A stretch of DNA of 64,000 bases from an uncultured bacterium (GCA_949298985.1 CASFYV010000026.1:210986-274985); one strand, 5' to 3'; positions 8,912 to 17,155 are shown, counted from the first letter of the stretch. The notes: generated from the letters alone by a model not told the origin. Numbers and translations: made by a program.

Positions 8912-9461
8912 TATTGCATCTGGGAAATCTCAAGTAGAAAAGATTTTATCAAAACAATTTAAAGTTTTTGATACTGATAAAATTGCTCATAAAAAACTCA
9001 ATAATTTAAAAGAATTTTACGGATATGACGTTTTTACAAACGGAATAATTGATAGAGAGAAACTTGGTAAACTTGTTTTTAACAACCCTGTTTTAAAAAC
9101 AAAACTTGAAAATATAATTCATCCGCTTATAAAAGAAGAAATATTAAAAATATTTGCAGAAAACAAAGATGAAAATATAATATTCATTTCTGTTCCGCTA
9201 TTATTTGAAACAGATTTTTATAAACTCTTCGATAAAATTTTATTTATATCTGCGGATGAAAATTTAAGGCTTGAAAGGCTACAAAAAAGAAATAATTTAT
9301 CAAAAGAGGATGCTTTATTAAGAATAAACGCTCAGATAAGCCAAGAAGAAAAAATAAAAAAATCTGATTATGTGATTGAAAATAATACAACAATTGATAA
9401 TTTGGAAAAAGAAGTTTTAATATTTATTAGAAAGCTTCATAGCCTTATACATCTCAAATAA
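8886..9461 (+). CDS. coaE: Dephospho-CoA kinase
   Basis: A 191-residue P-loop kinase carrying out the last step of CoA synthesis (ATP-dependent 3'-phosphorylation of dephospho-CoA). The P-loop is ITGNIASGKS at residues 6-15. The CoA-domain motif FDTDKIAHKKLN and the lid region LRLERLQKRNNLSKEDALLRINAQ are present. The ATG lies 26 nt inside rluB. The 3' end overlaps the convergent MFS gene by 45 bp, so the two mRNAs would be antisense to one another there. Confidence 0.92.
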   Translation: MLKIAITGNIASGKSQVEKILSKQFKVFDTDKIAHKKLNNLKEFYGYDVFTNGIIDREKLGKLVFNNPVLKTKLENIIHPLIKEEILKIFAENKDENIIFISVPLLFETDFYKLFDKILFISADENLRLERLQKRNNLSKEDALLRINAQISQEEKIKKSDYVIENNTTIDNLEKEVLIFIRKLHSLIHLK

Positions 9462-10652
9462 ACTTAATAATAAAAACACACCAAAAACTGCTAAATAAGA
9501 TTTTTCAGAATAAACTAGAACATTACCAACATGCTCTGGTTTAAAAAGATTTAATAAAAATCCTGTAGCTGTACCTAAAAAACCTACCATCATAAAGAAA
9601 CAAAAATTCATTATACTAACAGCTGTTCCTGAAAACATCTTTCTGTTAGTAAGATGTAAAACCGGAACCAAAATAGATGTAAGACTAGCATTACCAGCAA
9701 GCACACAAAATATTAATGCAATAAATGATGTTCTTATATTAAAAAATAAACATACGCATATAATTAATAAACTAAAAAATGTAACAAAAGATGCATTTTT
9801 TAAATATCTAACTCTATGATTATGACAAATTTTACACAAAGAAGCATTTATTATATTAAATACAGCTGCTATTACAGCCATAATTGATAAAACCATCGCA
9901 GATTTAGAAGTCGTCATAAAACAGAAATCTTCTAAAAATTTTTTCCCAATAATTGTTTGTATTGTATAAGATATCCCAAAATTACAACAAGCGAAACTAA
10001 ATAAATTTCTATTATGTTTCTTATGTAAAACTAGACGAAATGGAAGAGAACGCATTTTGACATTTTTATTAATATCAGGAAGACTTATTTTTCTTACTAT
10101 AAAATAAAAAACTAAAACCGCAATCAAAGTAACAGCTGCAACTATTAAAATAATTTCTCTCCAATTCATATAATTCAAAGCAAACACAAACGGAGCATTA
10201 GCGGCAATTCCTCCAGCATATCCTACAAATAACATTACAGAAATTGCAATTCCAAAATTTTTATCAGATACACACTCTCTAATTTCTCTTATAAGACTTA
10301 AATAAAACATACTTCCACCAAGTCCTAACAAAGATCTTGCAAAATACATAATAAATATATTTGAAGTCAATGGAAATAAAAGAGTTCCTAAAGCTAAAAT
10401 AATCCCCCCTGTTAACATAACTCTCATACCACCAAATTTATCAACCATTACACCAATAATCAATTGATTAAAAGCATAAATATACATAAACATTGCACCA
10501 AAAGCAGTTATATAAGGGGCTGAGAGTTTTAATTCTTGTTGTAATACATCAAAAATAGCACCTGGGATTGCAATTCTATGAAAATTTGCTAAAAAATAAA
10601 AAAATGCTCCTATAAAAATTAATAAAATTTGTAATTTCAAATTCTTTTTCAT
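9417..10652 (-). CDS. Major facilitator superfamily transporter
   Basis: A 411-residue membrane protein with about 12 hydrophobic helices. The loop between helices 2 and 3 (GVMVDKFGGMRVMLTGG) is the MFS signature. The substrate cannot be told; the overall look is of a nitrate/sugar-phosphate-type or general organic-anion permease. Its end overlaps coaE by 45 bp. There is no Shine-Dalgarno; a TAGATT box ends 9 nt upstream of the ATG, so the leader must be very short. Confidence 0.85.
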   Translation of the reverse strand: MKKNLKLQILLIFIGAFFYFLANFHRIAIPGAIFDVLQQELKLSAPYITAFGAMFMYIYAFNQLIIGVMVDKFGGMRVMLTGGIILALGTLLFPLTSNIFIMYFARSLLGLGGSMFYLSLIREIRECVSDKNFGIAISVMLFVGYAGGIAANAPFVFALNYMNWREIILIVAAVTLIAVLVFYFIVRKISLPDINKNVKMRSLPFRLVLHKKHNRNLFSFACCNFGISYTIQTIIGKKFLEDFCFMTTSKSAMVLSIMAVIAAVFNIINASLCKICHNHRVRYLKNASFVTFFSLLIICVCLFFNIRTSFIALIFCVLAGNASLTSILVPVLHLTNRKMFSGTAVSIMNFCFFMMVGFLGTATGFLLNLFKPEHVGNVLVYSEKSYLAVFGVFLLLSLFEMYKAMKLSNKY

Positions 10653-10699
10653 ACAAAAAATAATCTACCGCTAAAAAAAATGTTAGTCAATCAACACAC

Positions 10700-10737
10700 A
10701 AAAAAAAAAAAAAGGAATTCTACTCTTTAGAATTCCT
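10700..10737 (-). terminator. Intrinsic terminator
   Basis: Stem AGGAATTCT/AGAATTCCT (10713-10721 and 10729-10737) is followed, on the minus strand, by a run of more than ten U. It would end the ribbon-helix-helix transcript after a 3' region of about 105 nt in which I see no convincing gene. Confidence 0.8.
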
Positions 10738-10843
10738 ATGGTTGTTTTCTTTTTAAATTTCTCTTTCTTTTCCTAATATTTCTCTCATGTTTTTATCCAA
10801 AAATCCCCTCGCCAAAATTCAGCTTAGTCTAAACTTGACTTCA

Positions 10844-11032
10844 CTAATCTAGTAGTGCCTCTAAAATCCTAGCATTCTTATCCGCTAAAGTATTGTTTCT
10901 AACTTGAGATCTTGTAATATAGCTTCTTAAAGCTTCTCTAATTAATTCAGAACGAGATCTGCTTTCATTTTCAGCTACTTCATCAATTTTACCTAAAAAA
11001 CTTTCAGGCATTGAAATTAAAACTCTTGCCAT
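10844..11032 (-). CDS. CopG-type ribbon-helix-helix DNA-binding protein
   Basis: A 62-residue protein. ARVLISMPESFLGKIDEVAENESRSRSELIREALRSYI is a complete ribbon-helix-helix domain: a beta strand that enters the major groove, then two helices. Members are dimeric repressors, often antitoxins; no toxin gene follows in the 3' region before the terminator, so a stand-alone regulator is more likely. The start is supported by AAGGAG at the right spacing. Its promoter region shares an 18-nt element and an identical 19-mer with the small gene at 7055-7207. Confidence 0.85.
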   Translation of the reverse strand: MARVLISMPESFLGKIDEVAENESRSRSELIREALRSYITRSQVRNNTLADKNARILEALLD

Positions 11033-11076
11033 AAAATACTCCTTTTTACTTTATACTCTGTAAGACTTTTTTATCA

Positions 11077-11094
11077 CTTGTATATATATAAAGT
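11077..11094 (-). promoter_or_regulatory. Shared 18-nt promoter-like element, copy B
   Basis: ACTTTATATATATACAAG on the minus strand, 16/18 identical to copies A and C, lying 44 nt before the start of the ribbon-helix-helix gene. Confidence 0.5.
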
Positions 11095-11127
11095 ATTTGT
11101 ATTTTATAAAATTGCTTTTTTAATTGC

Positions 11128-11146
11128 AAAATATTAAGAAATATTA
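11128..11146 (-). promoter_or_regulatory. OmpR-type direct repeat, copy B
   Basis: A 19-mer identical to 7295-7313. It overlaps the last codons of the PurD-like gene and sits 33 bp upstream of element B. Confidence 0.45.
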
Positions 11147-12375
11147 AGTTTACAAATATCTTTTCTGAAATATTTACCTTTAAAATTAATATTTTCAGCT
11201 TCACTATATAATTTCTTAACAGCAGAAGTAACAGAAGACGCAGAAGTTGAAATAAAAAGCACTTCTCCATTTATTGCTTCATATTCCAAATATTTATTCT
11301 TTCTTATATTTGGACTATAAGCCCAAAATGTATCTTCTTCTAATAAATCAATTCCATCAATAATATTTTCTTTATTTTCCTTATTATTACAATGTAAAAC
11401 TAAAGTAGAATAGAATTTATCTTTTAAATTAATATTATCAACCTCATCACTGAAAATACCAATAATACAAGATTCAAAAAGATTATACAAATCATCTTGA
11501 ACCATTTCTAATATAGAATATGCATCCAAATTTTGAACAAACGGATAATAACCTAAAACCACAATATTACCACTACTATCGATAATACAATTTAACCCTA
11601 ATATTCCTAAATAAGGATTCCCCTCAATTTCTAAAAAATCAAGAGTCGGATAAATCACATTATTCATCAAAAACTCTTCTTGCTCAAAAGAAAGCTTATA
11701 ATTAGGAGAACAAGCCCCCATACCTGAAGTTAATTGTCCACCATCACCTTCTAATTTATGCTTATAATTTAAAGAAGATCCAATCGGTATAGCTTTATAC
11801 CCATCTGTAATTACATAAAAAGAAAAAGGCGTTCCATAAACATAATCTTCTATAATAACCTTTTTATTCTTATCTATATAATTAAAATCAACATAAATTT
11901 TGGCTTGATTATAGGAATTAAAAACTATTGAGCTATTTGAATCGCTAGATTTAATAACAAACGGATTTTTCAAATTTTTAATATAATCAAGAACCATATT
12001 TTGTTTTTCAAAAATACCAAATCTAGGTGTTGGAATTCTTAATTTATATAAAACTTTTTTAGCATAAGCTTTATCCAAAGCTAATTTTGCAGCATTAAAA
12101 TTAGGGGCAAAAATATTAAGATTATTTCTAACAAAAATTTCAACAATATCAGTTTTTAGCGTCAATTCTGAGACAGGAATAGTCATGTCAATACCTGTTT
12201 CAAGAACAAATTCTAAAATTTCAGATATATTATCTTCTCTAATATCTAAACACGTAGCAAATTCTTTCAAAAAATCGGAAGCAGGAGTTATAAAAACTTC
12301 ATGCTTATTTGCTAATAATTTTGCTAAACAAATTGCATTAATATCATTTCCAATAATTAAAATCTTCTTCTGCAT
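11134..12375 (-). CDS. Divergent PurD-like ATP-grasp ligase
   Basis: A 413-residue protein (ATG at 12375). The layout is that of phosphoribosylamine-glycine ligase: N-terminal Rossmann domain, ATP-grasp (KLALDKAYAKKVLYKLRIPTP, then EGDGGQLTSGMGACSPNY), YLGILGLNCI, and a C-terminal FKGKYFRKDI. Key signatures are eroded. The GREHA motif is IGNDINAICLA here, and the metal-binding LEFNxRFGDPE is replaced by VVLGYYPFVQNLDA. It is therefore a paralogue with altered or lost activity rather than standard PurD. A TATAAT box ends 6 nt before the ATG and there is no Shine-Dalgarno. The upstream ATG at 12426 lies inside a hairpin and was rejected. Confidence 0.65.
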   Translation of the reverse strand: MQKKILIIGNDINAICLAKLLANKHEVFITPASDFLKEFATCLDIREDNISEILEFVLETGIDMTIPVSELTLKTDIVEIFVRNNLNIFAPNFNAAKLALDKAYAKKVLYKLRIPTPRFGIFEKQNMVLDYIKNLKNPFVIKSSDSNSSIVFNSYNQAKIYVDFNYIDKNKKVIIEDYVYGTPFSFYVITDGYKAIPIGSSLNYKHKLEGDGGQLTSGMGACSPNYKLSFEQEEFLMNNVIYPTLDFLEIEGNPYLGILGLNCIIDSSGNIVVLGYYPFVQNLDAYSILEMVQDDLYNLFESCIIGIFSDEVDNINLKDKFYSTLVLHCNNKENKENIIDGIDLLEEDTFWAYSPNIRKNKYLEYEAINGEVLFISTSASSVTSAVKKLYSEAENINFKGKYFRKDICKLNIS

Positions 12376-12390
12376 AAAAAAATTATACCA
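12376..12390 (-). promoter_or_regulatory. Extended -10, leaderless start of the PurD-like gene
   Basis: On the minus strand TGG-TATAAT (hexamer 12387-12382) is followed by six T and then ATG. A consensus extended -10 at this distance places +1 on the A of the ATG. Confidence 0.6.
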
Positions 12391-12439
12391 TATAAAAGAA
12401 GGTTTGAACTTATTTTGTTTATTCAAACCTTCTTTTATA
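12391..12439 (-). terminator. Hairpin between fba and the PurD-like gene
   Basis: A perfect 18-bp inverted repeat (12391-12408 and 12422-12439) with a 13-nt loop. The T-run on the minus side starts about 10 nt after the stem, so it is either the fba terminator or a hairpin protecting the fba 3' end. Confidence 0.55.
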
Positions 12440-12551
12440 CATTATATCGGTCAGAACCATTTGATAGTATTATCATTGAGGCGACCTTGTAGTTGCTTTA
12501 TCATAGTTTAGGTATTATTCAGAAGCCGACCCAATATCTACGTGTGTAGCA

Positions 12552-13511
12552 CTAGTCATCAGCGTGACCAGCTGTTCCTAATACATCTCTCATTTTGTGC
12601 ATAACCATTTCTTTAACAGCAGTTCTACCTGGTCCCATATATTCACGTGGGTCAAATTTTTCAGGATGTTCAATAAAGAATTCTCTAATAGTAGATGTCA
12701 TAGCCAATCTTAAATCTGTATCGATATTAATTTTAGCTACACCGTGTTTAGAAGCATAGTTAAGCATTTCTTCAGGAACACCTTGAGCATCAGGTAACTT
12801 ACCACCAAATTGATTACATTTAGCAACAAATTCTTTAGGAACAGAAGATGAACCGTGAAGAACGATAGGGAAGTCATAACCAACAACTTCATTTACAGCT
12901 TTTTTAATTTCAGCTAATCTTTCAAAGTCTAATTTAGCTTCACCTTTGAATTTATAAGCACCGTGAGAAGTTCCGATAGCAATAGCTAAAGAATCGCAAC
13001 CAGTTTCTTTTACAAATCTAGCAGCTTCTTCTGGATCAGTATAAGTAGCGTGTTTTGCATCAACTTTAACATCATCTTCAACACCAGCTAATTTACCTAA
13101 CTCAGCTTCAACAGAAACTCCTCTTGCGTGAGCATAATCAACAACTTGTTTAGTTAATTTAATATTTTCTTCAAGTGGGAATCTAGAACCGTCAATCATA
13201 ACAGAAGAGAAACCACCATCGATACAAGCTTTACAAATTTCAAAATCAGCACCGTGATCTAAGTGTAAAGCGATAGGTACTGTAGTAGTAGCTAAAGCAG
13301 CTTCAACCAACTTAATTAAATAAGTTTGGTTAGCATATTTTCTTGCACCAGCAGAAACTTGAAGAATAATAGGTGATCTAGTCTCTTCAGCAGCTTCAGC
13401 AATAGCTTGCAAAATTTCCATGTTGTTAACATTGTAAGCACCAATAGCATAACCGCCAGCTAATGCTTTTTTGAACATTTCATTTGTTCCGACTAATTTT
13501 CTTTCACTCAT
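12552..13511 (-). CDS. fba: Class II fructose-bisphosphate aldolase
   Basis: A 319-residue zinc-dependent aldolase of glycolysis/gluconeogenesis. Zinc ligands are seen in ALHLDHGADF and GTSHGAYK, and VLHGSSSVP and KINIDTDLRLA are the phosphate- and substrate-binding segments. A strong AAAGGAG precedes the ATG. It cleaves fructose 1,6-bisphosphate to glyceraldehyde 3-phosphate and dihydroxyacetone phosphate in the cytoplasm. It is slightly less AT-rich than its neighbours, as expected for a highly expressed gene. It is divergent from the HD-GYP gene. Confidence 0.95.
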   Translation of the reverse strand: MSERKLVGTNEMFKKALAGGYAIGAYNVNNMEILQAIAEAAEETRSPIILQVSAGARKYANQTYLIKLVEAALATTTVPIALHLDHGADFEICKACIDGGFSSVMIDGSRFPLEENIKLTKQVVDYAHARGVSVEAELGKLAGVEDDVKVDAKHATYTDPEEAARFVKETGCDSLAIAIGTSHGAYKFKGEAKLDFERLAEIKKAVNEVVGYDFPIVLHGSSSVPKEFVAKCNQFGGKLPDAQGVPEEMLNYASKHGVAKINIDTDLRLAMTSTIREFFIEHPEKFDPREYMGPGRTAVKEMVMHKMRDVLGTAGHADD

Positions 13512-13824
13512 GTGAGTCTCCTTTTCTATACCGAGAGCTGATTTAAGAACAAATCATCAAGCCCTCTTTTCCTATAAAATAATATATCTATATCCATATG
13601 ATTACTACAAAAGGGGGGAAATGTAAATAGGGTTTTATTTTATCTTCAATTAACTATTAAAATTTGTAAAAAAAGAAAAAAATAGGCTGGAAAAAGTTAA
13701 AAAAAGTGTTAATATATGAATTGAAGGGATAATTAAAATTGTTAAGCAAATGTAAATATTTTTTATAATTTATCAAATATTTATATTGAGTTGTTTTATA
13801 TTTTCTATAGTGTAAAGGTGTAGC
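13512..13824. other. Intergenic region between fba and the HD-GYP gene
   Basis: A 313-bp AT-rich divergent promoter region. On the fba side a TATTAT/TATTTTATAGG stretch could be its -10, with a leader of about 70 nt. On the other side TATAGT at 13805-13810 lies close to the GTG start. No open frame with a ribosome site and no conserved RNA structure was seen. Confidence 0.5.
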
Positions 13825-15663
13825 GTGAATAAAGAAAAAAATTTAACCAACAAAATATATGATTTATCCAAAAAAAGCCCCATAACATCTCCGCTTTCAC
13901 AGGAAAAATTGGTATCAAAAGTTAATTCATTAACTTTTAATAATTGTGCAAACTCTCTTAGCAATCCTAAGAACAAAGTTTTTAACAACGAAAAAAGTTT
14001 AACACTAAACTACAGAGTTGTAACAGATGAACTTATAGAAATTTCAAATATTTCTTCTATTTACGAATTTTATTCAAAAATATATTCATTAATTACACAA
14101 AATATAGATTCAGCGTTTTTTGCAGTAGGTATTTATAAAGAAAAATCTAATTGTCTAAATATACGTTTAAAAGATAAATTAGGGAATTCATATACATCAA
14201 AAATCTTTTTAAAGGATGAAGAAAATCCAATAATACAAGCGTTTAAAAATGAAGAAATTATATTTAAAGATGATGTTGACTTTTTAAAACTGTCTTATTT
14301 CAAAAATAATTCTGTAGTGATATTACCTTTAATATCAGTAAACAAATGTATTGGAGTAATGCTAATAGAAGACAACTATGCACGACAAAATATATCACTA
14401 TACAAGTTAATTGCAAATGTAACAGCCTTATATACTCACAATTATGATTTACTTGAGAGAAGTGAAGGTTATGTAAACACTGATAATTTAACATTATTAT
14501 ATAACCACAGAGGTTTCCAAGAAATTCTAACAAATGAAATTCAAAGAGCAGAAACCAACAAACAAAATTTATCAATAGTAATGATGGATATCTGTAGTAT
14601 TACTAAAATCAATAGGGAACTTGGACACGCAAAAGGTGATGAAGTAATAAAATTAGTAGCAGAGAAAGTTAGGCAAAATATTCGAGAAGGGGATATCGCC
14701 GGACGCTATGGCGGAGATGAAATTGCAATAATCCTTCCAAACACTTCTTGCGATCAAGCAAAATATATTGCAGAATATTTAACATATTCACTATCTTGCT
14801 GTTTTATAGACGAATTAGGACCAGTAAAAGTTTCAGTAGGAATTTCGTCATATCCGACTTGTGCAAATGATAAAGAAAAATTATTAATATTAGCCGAACA
14901 AGCGATGTATATTTCTCAGGCAAAAGGATACAAAGACGGAATGTCTGCTATTATAAGTTCTGCGGACTTTAACTTCTGGGATGATATTGCATTAAAATCA
15001 TATGCAGAAGTTGTCGGGAAACGTCATGCTCAATTAGGGATAAATTTCGAAGAAGAATTAATCTCAAAATTTAATGCTGACCATGCAATTTCAGGAAACA
15101 GAATTTCAGAGATAGCAACATCACTTGCTGGTGCAATTGATGCAAAAGATCCATACACAAAAGGTCATTCAACTTCAGTTTCAAGATATTCAGAAGCTCT
15201 GGCAAGAGCAATAAATCTTCCTGAAAAAGAAGTTGAAAGAATTAAACTTGGAGCATTGCTTCACGATGTTGGAAAAATTGGTATCCCAGAAACAGTACTA
15301 AAAAAAGAAGGTCCTCTTTCTGACGAAGAATGGACCATAATGAAGCAACACCCTACAATTGGTGCAGAAAAAGTTCTTACTCCAAACCCATCATTAAGAG
15401 ATTTAATTCCGATAGTAAAATATCACCACGAAAGAATTGATGGAAAAGGCTACCCTGAAGGATTAAGAAATGGTAACATACCACTTGCAGCAAAAATAGT
15501 CGCAATAGCCGATACCTATCACGCACTCGTAAGTGATAGACCATACAGACGAGGTATGAACATAGAAAAAGCTATTTCAATCCTAAAAGAAGGTGCAGGA
15601 ACTCAATGGGATGCTGATCTAGTAAGAACATTTATAAAAATAGCTCCGTCTTTAGGAATTTAG
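13825..15663 (+). CDS. GAF-GGDEF-HD-GYP cyclic-di-GMP signalling protein
   Basis: A 612-residue protein. After a polar N-terminus of about 60 residues comes a GAF-like sensor (70-205), a GGDEF domain (about 220-380) and an HD-GYP domain (about 425-605). The GGDEF active site reads YGGDEIAI (last residue I instead of F), so cyclase activity is uncertain. The HD-GYP domain is intact: LLHDVGKIGIPE and HHERIDGKGYPEGL. HD-GYP proteins hydrolyse c-di-GMP. No membrane helix is present, so it should be cytoplasmic. The start is GTG, with AAAGG 6 nt upstream. It may link to motility (flagellar genes at 42-51 kb), but that is inference. Confidence 0.9.
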   Translation: MNKEKNLTNKIYDLSKKSPITSPLSQEKLVSKVNSLTFNNCANSLSNPKNKVFNNEKSLTLNYRVVTDELIEISNISSIYEFYSKIYSLITQNIDSAFFAVGIYKEKSNCLNIRLKDKLGNSYTSKIFLKDEENPIIQAFKNEEIIFKDDVDFLKLSYFKNNSVVILPLISVNKCIGVMLIEDNYARQNISLYKLIANVTALYTHNYDLLERSEGYVNTDNLTLLYNHRGFQEILTNEIQRAETNKQNLSIVMMDICSITKINRELGHAKGDEVIKLVAEKVRQNIREGDIAGRYGGDEIAIILPNTSCDQAKYIAEYLTYSLSCCFIDELGPVKVSVGISSYPTCANDKEKLLILAEQAMYISQAKGYKDGMSAIISSADFNFWDDIALKSYAEVVGKRHAQLGINFEEELISKFNADHAISGNRISEIATSLAGAIDAKDPYTKGHSTSVSRYSEALARAINLPEKEVERIKLGALLHDVGKIGIPETVLKKEGPLSDEEWTIMKQHPTIGAEKVLTPNPSLRDLIPIVKYHHERIDGKGYPEGLRNGNIPLAAKIVAIADTYHALVSDRPYRRGMNIEKAISILKEGAGTQWDADLVRTFIKIAPSLGI

Positions 15664-15801
15664 AAAAACTGTCACAAAAAACAATTCAAGTAAAAAACTA
15701 ATTACTCTATAACTTTTATAAGTATATCCTAGATTTTCTTTAGCCTAATTAATTTAAAAGACTAAATAACTTTTCGCATTTTAGTTTCAAAAATAAAACA
15801 A

Positions 15802-15819
15802 TATGTAAAGTTTTGTAAC
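15802..15819 (-). promoter_or_regulatory. Perfect HLR1-type box (RpaA/RpaB class)
   Basis: On the minus strand GTTACAAAACTTTACATA matches the cyanobacterial HLR1 consensus (G/T)TTACA(T/A)(T/A)NN(G/T)TTACA(T/A)(T/A) at every fixed position. It lies 38 bp upstream of the shared 18-nt promoter element that precedes the candidate small RNA. The window encodes an RpaA orthologue. Confidence 0.5.
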
Positions 15820-15857
15820 AATATATCGTGTATTGTGAAATTATTTATCAAAGAAAT

Positions 15858-15875
15858 ACTTTATATATATGTAAG
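15858..15875 (+). promoter_or_regulatory. Shared 18-nt promoter-like element, copy C
   Basis: ACTTTATATATATGTAAG on the plus strand, identical to copy A. It is followed about 100 nt later by an intrinsic terminator with no ORF between. Confidence 0.55.
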
Positions 15876-15881
15876 CGTTAA

Positions 15882-16002
15882 GCAAACATTAAAAAGACAC
15901 ATAACACAAACCTTTCATACAACCTACACACTAACCTTCTACACATGAGGAATTAAGTAAAACAAAATTCCAAACCTTTCTAAAAAAGAAAGGTTTTTTT
16001 TT
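15882..16002 (+). ncRNA. Candidate small regulatory RNA, G-poor with C-rich patches
   Basis: This is the stretch between element C and the terminator at 15972-16002. It has no ORF longer than three codons. Bases 15881-15944 are almost free of G and carry repeated single-stranded-looking patches (AACCTTTC, AACCTACA, AACCTTCTACAC) that could pair with Shine-Dalgarno sequences. The 5' boundary is estimated from the promoter. It recalls in style, not in sequence, cyanobacterial Yfr1, whose unpaired C-rich core blocks ribosome sites. Confidence 0.5.
15972..16002 (+). terminator. Intrinsic terminator of the candidate small RNA
   Basis: Stem AAACCTTTCT/AGAAAGGTTT (15972-15981 and 15987-15996) is followed by a run of T to 16002. 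Confidence 0.85.
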
Positions 16003-16080
16003 GCATAAAAAGATAAAAAAACATTTACCAATAAATATATTTATGCTACTATATAAAGAGTTAAAGAGGAGCATAGTAAA

Positions 16081-16917
16081 ATGGGTTACAAAATACTATC
16101 AAAAAAAGAACTTTGTCCAAATCAATACGAAATTACTATTGATGCACCTTATGTTGTAAGAAATGCACAAGCAGGACAATTTATTATATTCAGAGCAGAG
16201 GAAAACGGAGAAAGAGTTCCTCTAACTATTGCAGACGTAGATAAATCAACAGGAGCTTTAACACTTGTATTTATGGCAGTTGGATATTCTACAAAAAAAT
16301 TAGCAGAACTTAATGTTGGCGACGAATTAGTAGACATAGTAGGGCCTCTTGGTAAACCAACAGAAATAAAAAAATATGGAACTGTTGTTTGTTTAGCGGG
16401 GGGTTACGGAGCAGCACCTTGTTATTTAATAGCAAAAGCGTTCAAAGAAGCTGGTAATAAAGTTTACATGATTATGGGTGCGAGGACAAAAGAATTAATT
16501 TTCTGGGAAGACAAGATGAAGAATGCTTGTTCAGAATTATTCATAACAACAGACGACGGAACTCTTGGAGAAAAAGGTTTTGTAACAGGAGTTCTTGACC
16601 GATTAATGAATTCTGAAAAAATAGATTATGCAATTGCAGTTGGTCCAATGCCAATGATGCGGGCTGTAGCAGAAATGACAAGAGGTAAAAATATTTACAC
16701 AGAAGCAAGCATGAATCCGATTATGGTTGATGGGACCGGCATGTGTGGGGCTTGTCGAGTTACTGTTGGTGGAGAAACTAAGTTTGCTTGTGTAGATGGT
16801 CCTGATTTCAATGCTCACGAAATAGATTTTGATGAAGTCATTAATCGTACAAAAATATATAAAGATCAAGAACGTAGACGTAGCGAAAATTGTAACTTAT
16901 TAAAGATGGCAAAATAA
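16081..16917 (+). CDS. FAD/NAD and [2Fe-2S] oxidoreductase subunit, NfnA/PyrK-like
   Basis: A 278-residue flavoprotein of the ferredoxin-NADP reductase fold. The FAD-binding half (residues 1-100, ERVPLTIADVD) is followed by the NAD-binding half (CLAGGYGAAPCYLIAKAF) and a C-terminal [2Fe-2S] loop with Cys in GTGMCGACRVTV and KFACVDGPDF. This is the pattern of the small subunit of NADH-dependent ferredoxin:NADP+ oxidoreductase (NfnA/SudB) and of PyrK. The usual partner NfnB (GltD-like) does not follow; a small Cys-containing protein does. GAGGAG precedes the ATG. Confidence 0.82.
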   Translation: MGYKILSKKELCPNQYEITIDAPYVVRNAQAGQFIIFRAEENGERVPLTIADVDKSTGALTLVFMAVGYSTKKLAELNVGDELVDIVGPLGKPTEIKKYGTVVCLAGGYGAAPCYLIAKAFKEAGNKVYMIMGARTKELIFWEDKMKNACSELFITTDDGTLGEKGFVTGVLDRLMNSEKIDYAIAVGPMPMMRAVAEMTRGKNIYTEASMNPIMVDGTGMCGACRVTVGGETKFACVDGPDFNAHEIDFDEVINRTKIYKDQERRRSENCNLLKMAK

Positions 16918-16936
16918 CTAATATAGGAGAAATATA

Positions 16937-17143
16937 ATGACACCTCGTGATCAAGAAAAATCTATACCTTTATGTCCGTTAATGAGTGTAGGATCTCAAG
17001 TAGAAATTGTATGCATGCAAGAAAATTGTGCTTGGTACTTAAAAAATTACAAAATATGTTCGGTATATATGATGGCACATAATTCAATGCTTGAAGTTCA
17101 AGCAAAACAACAAGCTAAAGCTAAACAACAGCAAGCTCAATAA
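16937..17143 (+). CDS. Small cysteine-containing protein
   Basis: A 68-residue protein with four Cys in PLCPLMS, EIVCMQENCAWYL and YKICSVYMM, a spacing suited to a metal site (Zn or Fe-S), and a Gln/Lys/Ala-rich tail. AGGAG is present and the gap to the NfnA-like gene is 19 bp; the terminator after it closes a two-gene operon. It could be an accessory or electron-carrying partner of the flavoprotein. No family was recognised. Confidence 0.65.
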   Translation: MTPRDQEKSIPLCPLMSVGSQVEIVCMQENCAWYLKNYKICSVYMMAHNSMLEVQAKQQAKAKQQQAQ

Positions 17144-17155
17144 AAGTAAAATAAT

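Noticed and set aside
10738..10843. Toxin gene after the ribbon-helix-helix gene
   Set aside because: Only a 15-codon frame is present before the terminator, so a toxin-antitoxin pair is not supported.
14300..14575. Antisense ORFs inside large genes, such as 14300-14575 and 35663-36037
   Set aside because: They are shadows of well-recognised genes, with no ribosome sites or domain content.
15664..16080. Short protein gene in the candidate small RNA
   Set aside because: The only ATG frame is three codons long, and no GTG or TTG frame with a ribosome site exists.
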